64,000 nucleotides of DNA, taken from positions 124,001-188,000 of the forward strand of contig WHVD01000021.1 of assembly GCA_015178975.1 (NCBI GenBank). Direction: 5' to 3'. The stretch comes from Hysterangium stoloniferum. Its lineage: Eukaryota > Basidiomycota > Agaricomycetes > Hysterangiales > Hysterangiaceae. The notes under the pieces were generated by a model that saw only the letters and a program-made list of their open reading frames with translations, was not told the DNA's origin and did not search any database. This document shows, piece after piece, positions 10,094-21,682 of this stretch (position 1 is its first letter; each line of letters begins with the position of its first letter). The position numbers were made by a program, and so were the translations under genes.

Positions 10094-13000
10094 GTGTTAA
10101 AGAATACTGTTATCGCCTTACTCCGCAGGGCTGTCCAGTCGGGCGTGCAAGAGTTCGATGTGGAATCGGCTGTCATGCTTCTGTCTCAGATTGCTGAAAC
10201 GGCGAATCCACCTCTCCTGCCCGCTCTAAACAACCTTCGCGATGCTCGCGAGTGTGTCGTCGAGAACGATGAGCTCTTCAACTTATTGGGCGAATGTTTA
10301 CAAAAAGGATCGTTTTTAGAGATTCGGAGCCTTGGTAAGTTTGTAGCGTATTACTCTCGCACCATTTGTCCTTATCGCCCTTATTAGAGATGCTTCAACC
10401 TGTGCGCCCCCACCTCAGTTCTGCCGGTTTGGCCAAGGGTGAAAGGATACTTGATAATGATCCTTCCATAGAAGGTGGGTAAAGCTCCGCCTACTTGTGC
10501 CTTTCCTGTCCGACCGCATTCTAGTGACGATCAAGTCGTGGTCTCACCCATTTCAAGGAAATATTGACGACATATGAGTACATAACAAAGCACAACAATC
10601 CTAATATGTATACTTGTCTCTTGCCAATTGTACAGTCCTCTGGGATGGGGAAATCACAGCTGATTGACGAGTTCTCCAAGAAGCACTTTGTAGTCCCATT
10701 TAATCTCCGTGCAGGGCACCAAGGTGACTTTTTCTCCCTGTTATCTTTACTTGTAAAGCTCTGGCGTTCTGATCCAGGTTATCCTGCTCCTGACACCGCT
10801 GTCCTACAATGGTTGACACGTCGTGGCCTCAAATCGCATGAAAGTGATGATCGCTTCAGCGCATTTCTCACTGCATTGTTCGAAAAAATATTAAAAGTGA
10901 TTGATGACCCACAATTCATCCAACAGCAAATATCCGACTCTCCTGATATCGAACACACCGAAAAGGAGGTAGCACTACAGAACTATCCTAAATCCCTTCC
11001 TGAACAATTTCGGGATTTTATGACAGTTGGGCAGACGTTTGACAAAGCAAGGTCCGCTACGTATCAACTTTTATGCAGACGTGATGAACAGAGCAGATGA
11101 GGCGAGTCGCCCACTCTATGCAGCTCCTATTTTATTCACAGTCAAAGCAGCTATATCGCGGTACTCACCCCCAGACGATGCCCTCCAAGAAGTCACCGCA
11201 AGGCAGGTTCAATACAGAAGGTATTTCGGATCATCTCTCTAAGCGTGCGCATGACCAATGCAATTTCGTTTCTCTCAAGTTCTTGATACTGTCCTCCGAC
11301 AAGTATTGCCGAAGATAAACCCATCTTTCTTGCCTAATAAAGAGCATGCTCCTATATTGTGTTTGGTGTTTGACGAGGGTCACACCCTGTCGCAGGCCAT
11401 ATATGAAACCGATCCTAGTACACAGTGGACCGCATTCACATCGCTGAGACACGCTTTGCGGAACATCCGGCCATTCCCCATCTGGAGCTTCTTCTTGTCT
11501 ACAACTGGAAGGTCTGACCAATTCGCCCCACCAGCTTACCAGGATCCCTCGAACCGCATTCTCAGAGGTGAACTTGTCGATGTGAAACCGTTCAGCGCGC
11601 TGGGATTCGATCACATGGCTCGGAAGTTTGATAAGAGCCTGACCTTGAAAGATGTTACTGAGTTGGGGTTTAGGCTTTCACTGGGTCGTCCTTTGTTCGT
11701 CCTTTCAGACCTCTCTGTCCATGTTCATGGCTTTATGTACTTATAGATGGTCAACCCGCTACCGAGTGGGCGGAGATAGTGTTCGAAAAACGGTAGTCAG
11801 ATTTGCTATCGAGAAACTTCTCTGTCGTTCTTGGCAGCCTGGTATGAAGCTGGGGATTGATGAACAGTTTGCAGTGATGTCGCGTCGTCTTGCACTGGAC
11901 TTTAATGCGACCACTCTTTCTGGTGCAGATCGAAGAGAGGCAGATGCGAACGAGATGGTCCAGGTCGAGAAATACATGCGCGTATGCTTGGGTGTCAAGG
12001 CAGGGTTCGAGTCTGTTGTCACCGTCGCAGCCTCAGAACCGATGCTCACTGAGGCGGCGGCCACGGTCATGCAGTATAGTAACTTCAAGTCTTGTCAAGC
12101 ATTGCGACAGATTTTGGAATGGCCTGGAATGAGTAAGGGAGATCGGGGGGAAGTCATTACCTGCAACATTACCATTGATACGCTAGATCGTCTCATGTTT
12201 CAAACCAAGCAGCTGGAGTCGGAGTCATTAATTGTCCCGGTGACCTCCTACTTCGACGCTCTCTTCGCGCAGGGGATCTACAACGAGCGGCTCAAGGATC
12301 GTGTCCCTTCAATGCTGAACACCATGAGTCACAACAAATCTTTCGCCGAGACGTTCAGAGATTCACGCATCTACGTTACGCATTTCATCAAAATTTATGA
12401 TTCCAACGTGCTGTCCATCGAATTTCTCTTGAGGCTTGCTGCTCGAGGGGCCGGAGCTCTTTGCGCTGATAATGATTTTGGCATTGATGTGGCGCTTCCA
12501 ATGCTCTACAAAGATCCAAATTCGGGAAAGGAGTTTGTATCGGTCATCATGAAGCAGTCCAAGAACGATTTTCGTTATTCCGACAAACCGATAGATTTCC
12601 TCTTTGATAAGATGAGCCCATTCGATCTACGCATTTTCGACAAGTCATTTGATCCTCCACCCGTGATTCGAATGGTGTATGCCCTGGCATCTTCTAAGTC
12701 CGGAGTTACCACCGTGGTGCGCGGTGCACGAAGGCAACCGTCCAGGGGAAAAAAAAAAGAACCATGCATTCCAGAAGGATCCCTACACTTCTTTTGATAT
12801 CTGGTGTGCGCAGGCTTCGTCCGAGACTTTTGGGGCCATTCGATCCGAGGACAATGAAACATACAATGAATTGCTCAAGTTATCAAAGGATGTCCCGAAA
12901 ATGTTCCAGCCCGAAGAAATATCCACCAAGGAGATTGTACAGAGTATGTATCCTGGTGCAACTTCCGACCCTGGCCATTGGAATTCATTTTTGAAACTAT

Positions 13001-13119
13001 CTATGGATGGGAGAATTGAATCGAGTGACAAGGGGCTTCGGGAATCGGAATCCTCAATCAGGGAAAGTAGTATGGCTGCAGGTGGGGGAAGCAAAAAACG
13101 CAAATTGGCATCCAAATGA
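10094..13119 (+). pseudogene. P-loop NTPase plus PD-(D/E)XK-like nuclease, Crinkler/RHS-type, decayed
   Basis: Multi-exon gene. A GTAAGT intron lies at 10335-10387 and a second intron at about 10476-10535. Walker A (SSGMGKSQ) is at 10635-10658 and a Walker B-like VFDEGH near 11365. A C-terminal block near 12478-12566 (GIDVALP .. VIMKQSKN) has the D..QxK spacing of a restriction-endonuclease-fold nuclease. The tail ends in a basic KKRK patch. Frame breaks occur near 10570, 11060, 11240, 11700 and at an A10 run (12749-12758). Such NTPase-nuclease proteins are multiplied in mushrooms and are related to Crinkler-RHS-type proteins, some of which act as nuclear effectors. Breaks may be real decay or, at the A10 run, a read error. 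Function here is inferred. Confidence 0.65.
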
Positions 13120-13474
13120 CGTTTAGGAGGAGCCAAGAGACTCTAGAGATAATTCAATCTTTTGATGTATTCGAACTGGTGTAACTTATCATGCATTCAT
13201 TATGAGTCCTCACAGATGAAATTTTTCTATGATTTGTTTTGTACCTCGGTTTTCGATGTTAGACTCGAATGTGGAAGAATAAAAGAGACTTCAGAGATGT
13301 GTGATGGTAATGACATTTTTGAGTGGTACAAGATACGTCAATCGAAAGACTGGCATCTATGCATGTCAGCATAGAAAGGATTAAAGATGACTGGAAGACT
13401 TTATCTGCTGTCGGCCCACTTCAACGACGACTCACCTGGCATGCCATATTACAATCACATATATCATAGCCTTG
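13120..13474. other. 3' flank of the NTPase gene, nothing recognised
   Basis: AT-rich sequence after the stop of the NTPase gene. Small open frames show no domain. The right edge is the target site of LTR N1. Confidence 0.3.
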
Positions 13475-13888
13475 TGTCACGAATCAAATATTCTTCAATA
13501 AAGTCGAATAATATTCTACAAATCGAATTTGGAAGCCTCGTTCGACGAAGTATATATTCGCCCTGTCGATGAAGTAAGAGGCTAATACCAGTCGCGAGGA
13601 CTCACGGAAGTATTTGTCGAAGAGGTTACGACAAAATAGATTACTAATATCACTAATATACAGATATTTCGACTGACTTCCCTCGCTTCTTTCGTAGTCC
13701 TTTTATGCTTTTCGTTGTATCGTTATGACTATGTTATGAACTAATTATGAAATCATATATGATGTCGAAAGAGATTCGATGGTGTCAATTAATGTTCGGT
13801 TTGTCGAGTCGAATTTGATAGGTCGAAGAGTTGTCGAAAGTTACCTTTGAATGTTTGTGACAATACGTGACATGTGACAGTTGTGACA
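13475..13888 (-). repeat. Solo LTR, family N (copy N1)
   Basis: 414 bp; on the minus strand it runs TGTCACAACTGTC..TTGATTCGTGACA. Perfect target duplication CCTTG (13470-13474 and 13889-13893). The other copy, N2 at 42998-45913, is in the opposite orientation and is itself interrupted. Confidence 0.9.
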
Positions 13889-13893
13889 CCTTG

Positions 13894-14280
13894 CCACCTA
13901 ATCTTTAACAGAGTGGGCTCTACGCCGGTATATCCCCTCGTTGCAAGAGCTGTTAAACCATGGCATCAAATGACCATGACATGCATTCTCCGGCTTGTTG
14001 GTGAGTTTGGGCTGTTTTTTTTCAAAGGTCTGCTGATTCACATACAAAGTTTTGATCCAGGATGAAAACTTTTGAATTTAGGATGCTCCTTGCTGATGAG
14101 TCCCAGGTGTCTATACTCTATAAATGGCTATGCAAAGTTTGTCCAAGATGAAAAATTTTGCATATGACCTCCTTGCTGGTGAACTTGCCCTATATAAGCA
14201 AAATCTGAATCCTATGTTAACCGAATCTGAACCCTATGTGAATGGAATCTGACACTCTACATGAACCCTACCATATCCAT
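13894..14280. other. Unrecognised sequence before Gypsy H
   Basis: No gene seen. Text around 14045-14080 and 14140-14160 (AAGTTTTGATCCAGGATGAAA and a diverged repeat) resembles 26055-26085, so this may be a worn repeat; TATA-like strings occur near 14117 and 14192. Confidence 0.3.
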
Positions 14281-15396
14281 GTAATTCCAAGCAACACCTA
14301 TTCAGGAATCCCTTGCCTCAACCCCTGAGCTGTATAATTCTTTCTTCAATCTGAAACCTGTCTCCAAATATTTCACCAAAATGGATGTCAGATGGGGTTA
14401 TAACAATGTCAGGATAAAGGAGGGAGATGAGTGGAAAGCAGCATTCAGGACCAACAGAGGGTTATTTGAACCACTAGTCATGTTTTTTGGTCTCACCAAC
14501 AGTTTTGCTACCTTTCAGACCATGATGAATGATCTGTTCATAGAACTGATTGATGGACAAGTTGTCATGGATGATGTCCTTATCTTCACAGAGAGCCCAA
14601 AATACATAGAAGCAGTCAAAAGTGTGCTGGAGATCTTGGAGAAAAACAAGATATATTTAAAGGCAGAGAAATGTGAATTTGAGCAGGAAAAGATTGAATA
14701 TCTTGGACTAATCATTTCACATGGCTGCATCTCCATGGATCCAGTAAAGAAAGAGGGTGTTTCCAAATGGCCTGAACCTACTACTGTAAAGGAGACACAG
14801 TCTTTCCTTGGCTTTGTCAACTTTTACAGAAGGTTTATCCAGGACTTTGCAGGCCTTGCCAAACCTCTTCATAACTTAACAAGGAAGGATACACTCTGGA
14901 AATGGACTTTGGAGGAGAAAACTGTGTTTCAAGCTTTGAAAGACAGAGCCACTTCATCCCCAATTCTTATCTTCCCTGATGACAACAAACCTTACAGACT
15001 AGAAGCAGATAGTTCTGACTTTGCAACTGGTACTGTTTTGTCTCAGGAAGGGTCCTGTGACTTTTCTCTCCAAAAGTCTGAATGAAGTAGAAAGGAATTA
15101 TGAAATCCATGATAAAGGAATGCTGGCTGTTATTAGAGCTCTGGATGAATGGAGGCACTATCTTGAGGGAAGCAGTCACTCTTTTCAGATCTGGACAGAC
15201 CACAAAAACCTAGAATATTTTATATCTGCTAAAAGACTTACATAATAGGAGGCTAGGTAGTACTTTTTTTGTCCAGGTTTGACTTTTCCCTACATTAAAG
15301 GCCTGGAAAAAGATCCTTGAAACCAGATGCCTTATCCAGAAGACCAGATCATGGAAAGGGGGATTAGGGATAATGAAAATATTGTCCTCCTTGAAC
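14281..15396 (+). pseudogene. Gypsy H pol, reverse transcriptase and RNase H part
   Basis: Plus-strand Ty3/Gypsy pol. From about 14381 the RT palm reads MDVRWGYNNVRIKEGDEWKAAFRT, with FFGLTN at about 14490 and VVMDDVLIF where YxDD is expected. SFLGFVNFYRRFI of the thumb follows. RNase H (EADSSDFATG .. HDKGMLAVIRALDEWRHYLEG .. TDHKNLEYF) needs a frame change near 15045. After 15245 worn text of the RNase H/integrase junction runs up to 15396, where LTR D3 interrupts it. The integrase half resumes at 22958. It is 5'-truncated: the gag, protease and RT fingers are absent. Confidence 0.88.
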
Positions 15397-15657
15397 TGAT
15401 AGGGCAACACTAACAAGGCTACCAAAACACAAAAAGAAACAAGAGAGAGGAACAAAATAAGGAGTAGAAGAATAGAAGTTCTAATGACTTAAGAATATCA
15501 CACTTGTATTCAGTGGAAATCCTAAGAGATTGAAACTGGAGTCTAGTTATGGGCATCTTGAGATATTTAGACTAAAGATAGTTAATTGAATAAAGTTTTA
15601 ACAACTAAACTTTAATAAAAACTAATTGAAGGTTTGAACTCTATATTTTAACATATA

Positions 15658-15888
15658 CAGTGACTTACAAAATGTATCCAATGTTTTGTAGTTTCAGCTT
15701 ATATATGCTATATCCCAGTGGATAAAATAGTAGAAATCACCAAAGTATTTGTGAATATGACCTATCATGTATATATTTATATGGTAGAATTATATTATAT
15801 AATATCCATATATGGCAACACTATGAATATTTCAATGGAGAGGGTTCATTGGATACATTTTGTAACTGACACATTTAGGCAGGAAATT
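15658..15888 (+). repeat. Left inverted repeat of Tc1 F
   Basis: Begins CAGTGACTTACAAAATG and ends shortly after the inner motif near 15865. It matches the right repeat in inverted orientation over about 230 bp with scattered mismatches. Confidence 0.85.
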
Positions 15889-15896
15889 ACTAGTAT

Positions 15897-16886
15897 TTAG
15901 TACTTAGTGTAGCCACCCTTTGCCTTTAATACATCTGAAACCCTCCTATGCATACTTTCAATCAAATCCTGACACACCTTTGCATCAATCCTGTACCATT
16001 CATCCACCACCCTCTCCCACAACTCTTCCATCCCCTGGGGTGCATTCTCATACCCTGTCAACCTCCTCTTCAGGTGACTCCATAGGTGTTCAATGGGATT
16101 CAAGTCAGGAGACTGTGCTGGCCATGAGAGAACCCTGAAACCATTTTCTTGGAACCAATTCTGGGCCTTCTTGCAGGTATGCTTGGGGTCATTGTCCTGC
16201 TGGAAGATGATACCATTGGCAGATTTACCATAGTCCTTAAGACTGGCTTGCAGGTCATCCTCCAGAATCTGGATGTAGAGATCCCCATCCATCCTTCCAT
16301 CAATCTTGCATGCATACCCAACCCCCTCCCACAGCATGCACCCCCAAACCATTAAAGACCCACCCCCAAACTTCAGGGTTCCCTCAACCAGTCTGTCACT
16401 CAAGCCCTCCCCTGCCTTTTTCCACACCCACTTCCTGCCATCTGACTCCAGCCTATTAATTTTGGTCTCATCAGACCACACCACCTTCTTCCAATCCTCC
16501 ACAGTCCAATCCTGATGTGCCAAAGCAAAATCCATCCTCTCCTTCCTATGCCTCTTAGAAAGAAGAGGCCTTTTCTTCTTTACCACAGGCTTCATCCCAG
16601 CTGCCTTGAGTCCACGACACACTGTTTGAGGATTGAGTGACTGGTTGGTGATAGTGCAAAGTGCCTTTGTTGCATCTACAGCTGTATCAGCCTTTCCAGA
16701 GCTGATAAGACGTTGTGCAAAATGGATGTTGGCTGTGGAGAGTTTGGAAGGACGACCACAAGAGGACTTAGAAAGGTGGGAACGGTGTTTAGAATGAAGT
16801 CTAGAGATAGTAGCATAACTATAGCCAGTAGAAACTGAAATATGTCTGGCAGAATGGCCAGCATCAAGTAGAGAAAGAATCTCATA
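15897..16886 (-). pseudogene. Tc1-like DD34E transposase of element F, one nonsense codon
   Basis: A continuous frame runs from 16886 down to the stop at 15897. It includes an N-terminal helix-turn-helix region (ILSLLDAGHSARHISVSTGY), a GRP-type linker (SSCGRPSKLS) and the catalytic core. The triad is D in VVWSDETK, D in FQQDNDPKHT and E in PDLNPIEHLW, with 34 residues between the second D and E. A TAG at 16887-16889 cuts the N-terminus from the upstream in-frame text (HPLSTAA), where a Gln codon is likely. Otherwise the core looks intact. It cuts and pastes DNA at TA. Confidence 0.88.
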
Positions 16887-17029
16887 CTAAGCAGCAGTGG
16901 AAAGAGGATGAATAGTTAGAATTGAGGGAATCTTAGCTGAAAAAGCCCTTCTACTTATACTGTTGTATAGAATGATCACATGACATGTTGAAAAACATAA
17001 ACAAATGCAAACAATCAACATAGGCACAT

Positions 17030-17261
17030 GGTTTTCATGCCAGAACCTGTCAGTTACAAAACATATCCAATGAACCCTCTCCATTAAAATATTCATAGTG
17101 TTTCCATATATGGATATTACATAATATAGTTCTACCATGTAAATATATACATGATTGGTCATGTTCACAAATAGTTTGGTGATTTCTACTATTTTATCTA
17201 CTGGGATATAGCATATATAAGCTGAAACTACAAAACATTGGATACGTTTTGTAAGTCACTG
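17030..17261 (-). repeat. Right inverted repeat of Tc1 F
   Basis: Inverted partner of 15658-15888, ending ..GTAAGTCACTG before the TA target copy. Confidence 0.85.
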
Positions 17262-18080
17262 TATGTATATATCAAGTGATTGTCAACATGTGTTATGACC
17301 AGAATTCCCGCCAGACTCTGGGCACTAACTTATACACACCCGTGCCCTATACACACTGATTGTCAGTTACCAGAATTCCCGCTGGACTCCGTACATCAGA
17401 CTTGACCATGTTCAACATCATTACATTGTGTATCAGTCACTGGAATACCCACTGGACTCCATCCCTGTCTATGTCTGACCCTGTCCCACGTCACTGGACC
17501 CCACTCAGAAAACCCATCATCCCTCTAACTGAGCCCTGTTCCCATTTTAGTCAAATGATCTGTCACGATTCAGACTCCCGCTCCATTTCCCATTATGGTT
17601 TATGATTTGTCATGATTCAGACTCCACTCTGTTCCATCCTGTTCCTAACACCAAATTTGGTGTTTGCTTATCTCATTCTATGTTTTGGTAGTTTCATTTC
17701 ATTATTACTGGATTTGGTATGTTATTCATTCCACAGTCTATATAGTCTGGCAGATGTTGTACAACAATCCAGTCAGAAAATTGGCTTAGATTCTCCCCAG
17801 TAATCTAGTACATTTTCTGCTCTAAACTCCTCCTTGAATTACACCTCTCTCACTAGTCGGAGCCCACAGGCTCTGATGCATCTATCTCACTTAATTATCT
17901 CAACTCCCCGACCTCACAACCCACAACCTCTGACCTATGGCCCCTAGACCCATGAACCCTGCCTGGACTCCCCAGGTTTCCCATCCACCTGTTCAAAATT
18001 GGACAACACAATCCAGTGAGGGTGCAGCCTATAAGCTGAAGCCAAGTCCTACTGGATTTCCTGTGGATTTCCCTGGAAAC

Positions 18081-19685
18081 GGTTATGACCATGTTGTAAC
18101 CCATGTCGCAGCCCGATGGTCTCCGAGAATACTACCATCTATCAATGTTCCAAGTTATTGATCAGGTCATCATTTTGGCAACCTTCAGAACACCGACACT
18201 GACGTGTATACCTTTGCAGCGATCAAACCTCATTTATGCCCCTGTCAAAATATACTCGTACCATCTGGTTATGCTTTGATATGTCCCTTTTCATTATGAT
18301 GATCCATTTTACTCTATGTTTCACATATGCCCATATATACTTGTAGCCTGTGGACTATTCCCTTTTCTTGTAATCCCACTCTTGGCTAAATCTCGGCTTC
18401 CGATCTTATCGTAACCTTCCAGTTTCTAGTCAAGTCTATTTGTCAAATAGTGTTTCCACTCTTCCCTTAGTTAGTAGTTTCTAGATGCCGATAACTCATA
18501 TATAAGACCCGCTGTAATGTAACTACTAGTCAATCAGAATATCAACTTAGATCAACTTAGAATATTGACTTAGATCGACTTAGATACCCCTCTAATTTCC
18601 GACTCCATTATCTATTCACGACCACGACATTCTGACTCCATCCAATTTATGATCCAACCTACATTTACAACTTCCACCTCTAATCTCCGACTCCCTCAGT
18701 CTCCGACTCTCTCAGTCTCCGACTCTCTCAGTCTCTGACTCTCAGTCTCTGACTCTCAGTCTCCAACTCTCAGTCTCCAACTCTCAGTCTCCAACCCCTC
18801 AGCCCATGTAAAGGGTCGAGTAGTTTACTACTCAATGTGCGATCGCTATTGACTAATAATAGTACTAATACAACCGACTAGTAGCTTGAAGTGATCAAGT
18901 ATAGAGATTACGATTGACCCTTAAGGTGCAATCGGTAAATAATTACAAAATGGATCGACCTTGCGGTATGGTCTGATTGCGTAGCTAGCTGGACTAACTG
19001 TCAAGTAGCGGAGAGAAAGTAGGTATTGTGAGGGAGAGAGAATATTATAAGAACGTGAGCTATGATGAATATTCTTATCGCGCGAACTAAGAGGTAGAAG
19101 TCAAATCGAGTAGTAGTAGCTGACTTCGACTGTTTCAGTGCGAAGTGTAGCTACTGTAGATATAGTAAGAGAGATAAGGCGAAGACTAGTTTCAGACTAG
19201 GCCCCGGACCAGTACTTGCATGTGCAGGTGATGGTTGTCGGGGTTGAAAGGTGTCTGAGTTTTATTCGTGTGACTACTACCTGTGACATGTGCATACTTC
19301 TTGTGGGTGAGAGCGCCCACAAGCATACATGGACTCTCGAACTAAATAAAGGGGGTTTGACCCGTATTTATGAGATATAGAAATAGAAATAAAATATAGA
19401 ACATAAAGAAAATAATGAGACTTTAAAGCGGTTAAGGAGTAAGGCTTAGAGCCTTTAGCCGCACTTCCTATATGACTTATCCTTCACAGCCCAAGCCTTG
19501 ACTTATCCTTTGGTTTCCAATCGGTAGTTTACCGAGAGGTTTACTTGACAGGACTAGTTTCTGCCCACCCGAAATTTAAGGACACCCAACGGTCACTTGT
19601 GAGGGCACAGCACATAAGCTGAAGCCAAGTCCTTCCATTCAGTCCCTGTCAGTCTGCCGACATCCGTCAGTTTCTGTTCTTAACA
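18081..19685 (+). repeat. Solo LTR, family B (copy B3), interrupted by A2
   Basis: Starts GGTTATGACC (first base diverged from T) and ends TGTTCTTAACA. Perfect target duplication GAAAC (18076-18080 and 19686-19690). A minisatellite of CTCAGTCTCCGACT-like units is at about 18683-18800. Nested in C1. Confidence 0.9.
18807..19488 (-). repeat. Solo LTR, family A (copy A2)
   Basis: 682 bp, nearly identical to the LTR at 5995-6676. Perfect target duplication GCCCA (18802-18806 and 19489-19493). It is the innermost and so youngest insertion of this stack. Confidence 0.95.
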
Positions 19686-20157
19686 GAAACCCACTGTGTA
19701 CGTACCCTTAACAACATGCAGCTGTGAATGGTCTTTCAAGCTTTTCATGGCTCATGTGACCACATGTGCATTCTGCCATATGACCACATATGTACATGTT
19801 GTGTTACATGTGATGCACAGCCACAAATGGTCTTTCAAGCCATTTGCATTCCCATGATGTCACACATTGTGATGTATGACAATTAAAATAAAATAAAATA
19901 AAATATATGAGCCCTGGCATACAGTAGGGGACAAAACTGTCCCAATGTTTTGATAATTCCCATTAAATGTTGTATAACTGATCACATAAATTTCCTAAAA
20001 TGGTTAGCAGATGTCCTAACATACTAACTTTCATATTCCCAAGTATTACATAATATTGAAGGAAATTGGTGTCATAGGTGAATATTTAATAATAGCCAAT
20101 CATTGGGACAGTTTTGTCCCCTGCTCTTTTTGAATCAGATACATATCTTGTTATTCT

Positions 20158-20281
20158 AGTACTTTGTATGGCCTCCCTTAGTCTTTATTACAGCAGCTAG
20201 TCTTCTTGGAATACTTTCTATAAGTTTCTGACACTCCTGAGGCTCAATCTTTGGCCATTCCACTTCCACCCTCTCCCATAG
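20158..20281 (-). pseudogene. Transposase of Tc1 G, C-terminal remnant
   Basis: Minus-strand text LWERVEVEWPKIEPQECQKL..KTKGGHTKY-stop closely parallels the C-terminus of the element F transposase (LWERVVDEWYRIDAKVCQDL..KAKGGYTKY). It is cut at 20281 by LTR B'2. Confidence 0.8.
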
Positions 20282-21682
20282 TGTTAAGTTGGATATTGTG
20301 AGGTTGTTACGACTGGACAATCCCACCAGACTCTGGGCACTAACCCGTACACCCCCATGCGCTACAAGCACCAATTGTCTGTTTATAGGATTTCCCCCCC
20401 AGACTCCATACGACAAGACTCATTACATTTGACCTCATTACGACACATATCAGTCACCGGACTTTCCCCAGACTCCATCTCTGTCTATGTCTGTCTTCAT
20501 CCCACACATCAGTCACCAGACCCCACTTAGAATCCCATCACCACTCTAATTGAGCCCCGTTCCTGTTTTAGTCAAATGACCTGTCACGATTTAGGACTCC
20601 GCTCCCACTCCATTTCCTGTTATGGGTTATGCTTTGTCACGATTCAGACTCCACTCCATTCTGTCCTGTTCCTAACACCAAACTTGGTGTTTATTATTCC
20701 CGTTTTATTTTTGTTAGTTTCATTTCATCATTACTGGATTTGGTATGTTATTCACTCCATGGACTATATAAACTGGCAGATGTTGTACATACAATCCAGT
20801 CAGAAAATTACCTTAGATTCCCCCCAGTAATCCAATAACATTTTCTGCTCTAAAACCCTACTTGATTCACACCGCTCACACTAGTCGGAGCCCACGGCTC
20901 CGGCGCATCTATCTCTCTCAACTATCTCGACTCACAACCCACGACCTCCAACCTACGACCTACGACTCACAAACCCCACCCGGATTCCCTGGGATTCCCG
21001 TCCGCCTGTTTGAAATTGGACAACATGATCTAGTGAGGGCGCAGCCTATAAGCTGAAGCCAAGTCCTACTGGATATCCCATGAGTTTCTCTGGAGACCTG
21101 CCATGTGTGTGTATCCTAACAGAGGTCAGATGTCCAATGAAGTCTGAACAGAAGGATGTGGCTTCAGCTTGTGTGCTGCACCCTCACAAAGTTACCATCA
21201 GTTGTCCTTAAATTTCAAATGTGTGAGAACTTATCTATCGGGAACCCAAACAGTGGCTGAACTGTCAGACTCCCCAGTTGGTCAAAGGCACAGAGAGAGA
21301 AAGAAGATCAGAGGTCTGAGAGAGGAATGAAGAACTAGTAGGGTAACTTAGTCAATATTCTGATTGTTCTATAACAACTTTACAGCTTTGGTATATACAT
21401 ATACAGGTTTCCAGCATCTCGCAGTACTAATGAGGAGGCAAGGGACTACCTAAGGTAGAACAAGGCTGTCGCTAATTGGGAATATGACAGGTACAGGTTA
21501 CTGAGGTTTGGGAAATATATATTGGGATGAAAAGACATAACATGTTCAGAACATATAGGTGTACTATTTGGGACACAAGGAAATGGCCTAAAAGGAGATT
21601 CAGTATCCAATGGGTATCTGAGAATGTGGGCAATGTCAGGTGATTCAGAGGTTCTATGGGATTTGGAGCACAGGTCATAACA
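20282..21682 (-). repeat. Solo LTR, family B' (copy B'2), interrupted by C2
   Basis: Plus strand reads TGTTAAGTTGG.. to ..GGTCATAACA. Perfect target duplication CATAG (20277-20281 and 21683-21687). The family is a diverged relative of B, with the same tail module (ACACAAGCTGAAGCC). Inserted in Tc1 G. Confidence 0.88.
20305..21121 (+). repeat. Solo LTR, family C (copy C2)
   Basis: 817 bp, TGTTACGACTGG..GTATCCTAACA. Perfect target duplication GAGGT (20300-20304 and 21122-21126). Same length as C7. Nested in B'2. Confidence 0.93.

Larger units (their letters stand above)
15658..17261 (-). mobile_element. Tc1/mariner element F with long inverted repeats
   Basis: 1604 bp bounded by TA (15656-15657 and 17262-17263). 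Ends read CAGTGACTTACAAAAYGTATCC in inverted orientation, and the inverted repeats extend about 230 bp (15658 to about 15888, and about 17030 to 17261). Each repeat carries a second, inner copy of the terminal motif (GGATACATTTTGTAACTGAC type), the IR/DR plan known from some Tc1-like elements. It encodes a transposase on the minus strand and was inserted in LTR D3. Confidence 0.92.
17291..19713 (+). repeat. Solo LTR, family C (copy C1), interrupted by B3
   Basis: Starts TGTTATGACCAGAATTCCC and ends ..CCCTTAACA. Perfect target duplication ACATG (17286-17290 and 19714-19718). The LTR is split at ..CCTGGAAAC / GAAACCCACTG.. by LTR B3. It lies inside D3. Confidence 0.9.
15397..19919 (+). repeat. 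Solo LTR, family D (copy D3), interrupted by F and C1
   Basis: Starts TGATAGGGCAACACTAAC at 15397 and ends ..GCCCTGGCA at 19919. Without its inserts it is about 490 bp. The left target copy is TGAAC (15392-15396). The right one is TAAAC once Tc1 element G, which sits on its TA, is removed. Joining the flanks restores the Gypsy H reading frame, which fixes both ends of this LTR. Confidence 0.85.

Noticed and set aside
19714..19919. A separate repeat between C1 and Tc1 G
   Set aside because: It is the 3' part of LTR D3, as shown by the AAAATAAAATA.. GCCCTGGCA end and the restored pol frame.
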